Below, piece after piece: positions 60,811 through 64,000 of a DNA stretch of 64,000 bases; within the stretch, counting starts at the first letter, position 1, and each line of letters opens with the position of its first letter. The notes under the pieces were generated by a model. It had not been told where the DNA came from. It was given only the letters and a program-made list of their open reading frames with translations, and made no database searches. This DNA is from Siphonodentalium dalli (Eukaryota > Mollusca > Scaphopoda > Gadilida > Siphonodentaliidae): assembly GCA_032622095.1 (NCBI GenBank), contig CP136066.1:183306716-183370715 (forward strand), read 5' to 3'. Made by a program: the position numbers and the translations under genes.

Positions 60811-60886
60811 TGCCAGTGCATTTTTTTTTATCTTATATATGCGAGCCTCCCATATGGAGTCTTGCATATATAAGAGAATGCACTCG
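60811..60886. mobile_element. Palindromic MITE, family A, copy 3
   Basis: gccagtgcatttt, then tcttatatatgcgag and, after a catatgg centre, gcatatataagagaatgcac. Confidence 0.75.
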
Positions 60887-60910
60887 TTTACAAGGTCAAG
60901 GTAAATATTG

Positions 60911-61000
60911 TTAGGTCAATGTATTGTCATATGTATGTGATGTTCCCTTTTAGGAGACTCTCATATATATATGTATAAGAGAATGCATTGGCACAGGGTT
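60911..61000. mobile_element. Palindromic MITE, family A, copy 4 (diverged)
   Basis: The right arm tgtataagagaatgcattgg and the flank cacagggttt match the family; the left arm (ggtcaatgtattgtcatatg) has decayed. Confidence 0.65.
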
Positions 61001-61510
61001 TTCGCTAAATTTCAGGAAGCTGCAATAATATAAGGGTTAAACAATTAATATTAAATGTAACATAATGCAGTGTTTTAAATAGTCATTCTTTATGCAACTT
61101 AGTCACTGTGACTAAGGTCAGATGTAAACATAGCGACATGCGGAAATGTATAGGTTAGTCAAAATAAATCCAGTTACTTGTGACTAACCCTGTTAGTCAT
61201 TTTGACCCGAATTTTTTTCAATATAAAGGTCATTCCGGTTGTATGTTTCCTATGGTTTTGATTGGATATAATCCTGACGATTTGATGAGTTGACCATTGT
61301 GATATGCATGTAAATTCACGAGCATATGGGAGCACACAGATAACTACTTGCAGTAACATATAATCAGATACATGTACACGCGAAAACATTCATTGTCTTC
61401 ATCCGTGTATAGGTAATCAGATCTTCAATTAATAGCCTTAAAGTACATTCTTTTACACCAAATATAGCTGCAAAAGTCCAAGCAATCTGAATATATATTA
61501 CTGTTTAGAA

Positions 61511-62062
61511 TAAGCGAGATCACGTGACTTTTGAATATATTTTTTTTGTTATTAATATCTGTATTTACATATTAACTTCAAGATACAAAAACATATAGCA
61601 ATGCGTTCACAAAGTATATTTACACATGTGTTAACATGATAATATCAATCAGAAATATAATTCAGAAATATAAAGAAGGGGTTGGGTGAGTGGTGGGGGG
61701 TGCTCATTTGTTTTCACGATAAATTCGTATATATGGTATGCTATTTTAACAGTTAACTTAGTGGACTATTCTCATGTGTTGCCTCTAATGACATGAAGCA
61801 AAATAAATCAAGAAGTTAGTTGAAGTAAAATAGTATTGTACGGTTAGATTGATAGAAAATAGATAGATAAATATATTATTCGTATCACTGTATCATGTTC
61901 TTTTTGTACTTTTGAATATTTATGATTCCATATATGGAACTTTTGATTATTGATGAATTGCATATATGGAATCGTGAATATTCAAAAGTTCCATACATGG
62001 AATGCATTTTCAGAACTTTGACCTATAAATCCAATATGGCCGCAACTCCGTGATCTCGCTTA
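61511..62062. mobile_element. Non-autonomous TIR transposon with TA target and central hairpin (550 bp)
   Basis: TAAGCGAGATCACG at 61511-61524 is matched exactly in inverse at 62049-62062, with TA at both outer edges. Near the centre-right, cttttgaatatttatgattc and gaatcgtgaatattcaaaag form a hairpin (61912-61987) containing ccatatatgg. No coding frame. A TA duplication suggests a Tc1/mariner-type source. Confidence 0.75.
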
Positions 62063-62289
62063 TACATGAACACCGTATTATACCTGTGGCAAACATAACA
62101 GTCAAAGACAGCCAACACTATTGTCACCGTTTCCTGAACGTTAAATTGTTTGCCATGGGTACACAATCGTAGTTTATCATGGAGTGAAAGTTTACTCGAT
62201 ACATCAAATATTGCTATTTACTTCAGGTGAACAGTCATATTGACTGGGAAGAACAGTTTGTGTTTATGTTCCCTCACACAACCTATTTT

Positions 62290-62790
62290 CTTTAGAGAGA
62301 CAATGTATGTGTATATACTATAAGCATTCACCGTTGGGCTGCGATAAACAGATATAATTGATGTTACCACACATGACGTGTCTGCTTTATGAAGACACTG
62401 TACGTGTATATTCTAAACACTTACCGTTGGGCTCTGGTAAACAGATACAATATTGATGTTACCACACATGAACTGTTTGATTTATGAATACACTGTATGG
62501 TTATATACCCTAAACACTCGCCGTTGGGCTCTGGTAACAGATACAATATTGATGTTACGACACATGAACTGTTTGCTTTATGGAGACACTGTATGTTTAT
62601 ATATTCTAAACATTCACCGTTGGGCTCTGGTAAACAGATACAATATTGATGTTACCACACATGAACTATTTGCTTTATGAAGACACTGTATGTGTATATT
62701 TTAAACATTCACCGTTGGGTTCTGGTATGTTTATATACCCTAAACACTCGCCGTTTGCTTTATGGAGACACGGTATGTTTACTAAACACT
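62290..62790. repeat. 95-bp tandem repeat (about five units and a truncated one)
   Basis: The word ccgttgggct appears near 62331, 62423, 62521, 62617 and 62712. The unit also contains acagatacaatattgatgtt and cacacatgaactg. The last unit is cut short. It lies 150 bp before exon 12 in the ZP intron. Confidence 0.85.
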
Positions 62791-62939
62791 AATTTTCACG
62801 GTCACGCAGTCATGAAACAAACCATAAATTTCACAAAGACACTAGAAAGCTGTAGATTAACTTTGACATATCAAGAAATGTACCGTGGCTGAAGTCCCGG
62901 TCTCTGGTGTTTGTATCGTCACTACATCTTATTTTACAG

Positions 62940-63389
62940 ATAAGTGGGAACAGTTTGGTTGCCACAAATTTTATCGATTACCAACCCGGTGACAGGTACC
63001 ATTCGATTGTCATCTTTGAAACATGGAAGATCGATCTTCACTGCACCATTCCACGTCCCAAGCACCGTTTCGGCGACTTTTTGCCGATGACAGGACATAC
63101 ACACATGGATGGGACGACTGACATCACACCAGACATACACTTCTACGCGGATAAGAATTTTGTGATACCAGCTATCGGCACAGAAGTCGGGCACATGGTT
63201 TATGTGGATGTCTCGGTTCAGCCAATTGACGACATGAAAATGGTTCTGAAAAGATGTGTGTCGAACCCAACAGGTGGCAGTGCACAGGATCAGACATACA
63301 CTCTTATTAGCGGGAGGTATGATATAGTTTCGTACCCCGATTCCACACGGACGGAAAGCACTTCTCTAATTACAGTGCGAAATATTTAA
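62940..63389 (+). CDS. Exon 12 of the EGF-ZP gene (ZP-C half); 3' end uncertain
   Basis: The acceptor is cttattttacag; the start is in phase 0. The first 125 codons encode the second half of a ZP domain: a Cys in KIDLHCTIPR, FYADKNFVIP, then VGHMVYVDVSVQP and MKMVLKRCVSNP, ending YTLISGR. Two endings are possible. A good donor (gtatga at 63317) would splice to an exon not identified here. Reading on gives YDIVSYPDSTRTESTSLITV and a stop at 63387-63389, which resembles the last strands of a ZP domain although the usual Gly-Cys is absent. I list the longer form. No transmembrane segment or cleavage motif follows in either case, so the anchoring region may lie outside the window. Confidence 0.78.
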   Translation: MSGNSLVATNFIDYQPGDRYHSIVIFETWKIDLHCTIPRPKHRFGDFLPMTGHTHMDGTTDITPDIHFYADKNFVIPAIGTEVGHMVYVDVSVQPIDDMKMVLKRCVSNPTGGSAQDQTYTLISGRYDIVSYPDSTRTESTSLITVRNI

Positions 63390-64000
63390 AACAGCTGGGA
63401 AATCCTACTAGTATTATTTTGGCAAGTTTTGTTTTTCAGGGCGAGCCTACACCGAAATGTGTATGTACTGACCTATCTTATTCCTCGATTCAAATTACGT
63501 AGAGGTGACATAGGGAGTCTCGCATTTATAATAGTCAGGTTCGAAAATCTAAAAAAGCTTCTAGAAACAAAGGTGCGGGCATTTTTCTTTCAAAAGCTTT
63601 TGAGAATTGTTTCTAAAGGTATTTTTTATGCTGATTTCAAAAACCAATGTTGGCAAGTTGACAAATTATTATTTCTGGTCACAAATGGCAATTAAAAATG
63701 GCCGACAAAGTCCAACTTTACTATTGTTGTTATGTGTTGCTCTAAGACGTTCGAATATTGAGTATTTCCGTACTTTCGAACGAATTGGAACAAGAAGAAG
63801 TATACACAGAACATATGTGGTAATTTAAGTGAACATGTTTGACATTTAACCCCATTTATGCCCAAAAACTGCCAAAAATGCGAATTTTATAATTTATTAC
63901 GGTCTTAAGTGGCAGAAAGTGAAATATGCTGGAAACGTATCCTTCAATTGGTATAGACAGTTGTGTCTACATGTAATTTGTAATCTGATTCCAAAAAACA
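63390..64000. other. Downstream intron or 3' flank
   Basis: A good acceptor (gttttgtttttcag, ending 63439) is followed by an open frame that shows no ZP or membrane sequence, so I do not call an exon. A piece near 63505-63530 (gggagtctcgcatttataat) resembles half of a family A MITE. Confidence 0.5.

Larger units (their letters stand above)
58780..61225. mobile_element. Candidate element bounded by TTAGTCA-rich ends (about 2.4 kb)
   Basis: The left end has cactgagaaaaaaaggttag followed by tcaatttgactaac; the right end, in inverse, has attgaaaaaaattcgggtca then aaatgactaacagggttagt. The word agtca / tgact recurs densely near 58800, 60310-60430 and 61080-61210. No transposase frame is visible. 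It lies within the ZP intron and contains two family A MITEs. TIR matching is loose, so this is only a candidate. Confidence 0.45.
6236..63389 (+). other. Gene model: extracellular multi-module EGF-ZP protein, 12 exons, N-terminus missing
   Basis: Seen: twelve plus-strand exons, 6236-6543, 11364-11502, 12400-12567, 13513-13655, 19973-20140, 20574-20617, 22641-22672, 23166-23257, 23544-23705, 56949-57262, 58495-58691 and 62940-63389. Exon-end phases run 2,0,0,2,2,1,0,2,2,1,0, and each matches the next exon start without creating a stop. The total is 2217 bases, about 738 residues plus stop. Domain order: Cys-containing segment, DPDGD module, two related beta-type modules, Ser/Thr-rich linker, one EGF-like domain, ZP-N, ZP-C. 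Known: ZP domains polymerise secreted or surface proteins, and EGF plus ZP is a common extracellular pairing. Inference: a secreted or cell-surface matrix or receptor-like protein. No signal peptide or start codon was found, so at least one 5' exon is missing. No membrane segment follows the ZP domain within the window. Transcript support is not available; the model rests on splice sites, phase agreement and domain continuity. Confidence 0.8.

Noticed and set aside
63440-63695. Further exon after the ZP domain at the gttttgtttttcag acceptor
   Set aside because: The phase fits, but the frame shows no ZP, cleavage or membrane sequence and includes part of a MITE-like sequence.

Overview
This window looks like nuclear DNA from an invertebrate animal, most likely a mollusc (an inference from gene style and repeat content, not a proven identification). 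It is AT-rich. The genes have short exons separated by long introns with GT-AG splice sites, and the DNA between exons is packed with mobile elements of many classes. I saw no bacterial-style operon, no tRNA or rRNA gene and no CRISPR array.

The host gene. I can assemble twelve exons on the plus strand (6236 to about 63389) whose splice phases agree at every junction. Together they encode about 738 residues of an extracellular protein. The order is: upstream cysteine-containing segment, a module with a DPDGD motif, two related beta-type modules ending in a conserved Cys/Val-x-Asp...Cys pattern, a Ser/Thr-rich linker, one EGF-like domain, then a zona pellucida (ZP) domain split over two exons. 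The start of the protein is not found and probably lies upstream of the window. Most long ORFs elsewhere belong to transposons or are repeat artefacts.

The big intron. One intron (23706-56948, about 33 kb) separates the beta-type modules from the EGF/ZP part. From left to right it holds: two head-to-tail abutting non-autonomous Helitrons (24004-24920); a short tandem duplication (25045-25320); a 27-bp minisatellite of about 155 copies, split in two (25979-29415 and 44049-44852); a complete, young Ty3/gypsy retrotransposon on the minus strand inside that minisatellite (29416-44048) with exceptionally long LTRs of about 4.5 kb; a decayed DUF3504/Crypton-like tyrosine recombinase gene (about 45600-46861, minus); several fold-back MITEs; a broken CR1/jockey-type LINE (about 48500-52980, plus) itself interrupted by a piggyBac-like MITE; and fragments of other LINEs.

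The other introns carry a Helitron 3' end with the tail of its helicase gene (14406-14822), a LINE 3' end with an ATTCA tail (13800-14210), several TIR transposons (15328-17221, 19229-19879, 20853-21167, 61511-62062, perhaps 58780-61225), small palindromic MITE families, and tandem repeats.

Points that most deserve a second look: the gypsy element with giant, internally repeated LTRs nested in a minisatellite; a 12-base motif (ATAAAGAGCGTT) that recurs about eleven times in otherwise unrelated sequence; the junction of the tandem Helitrons; and the EGF-ZP gene with its under-described extracellular modules.
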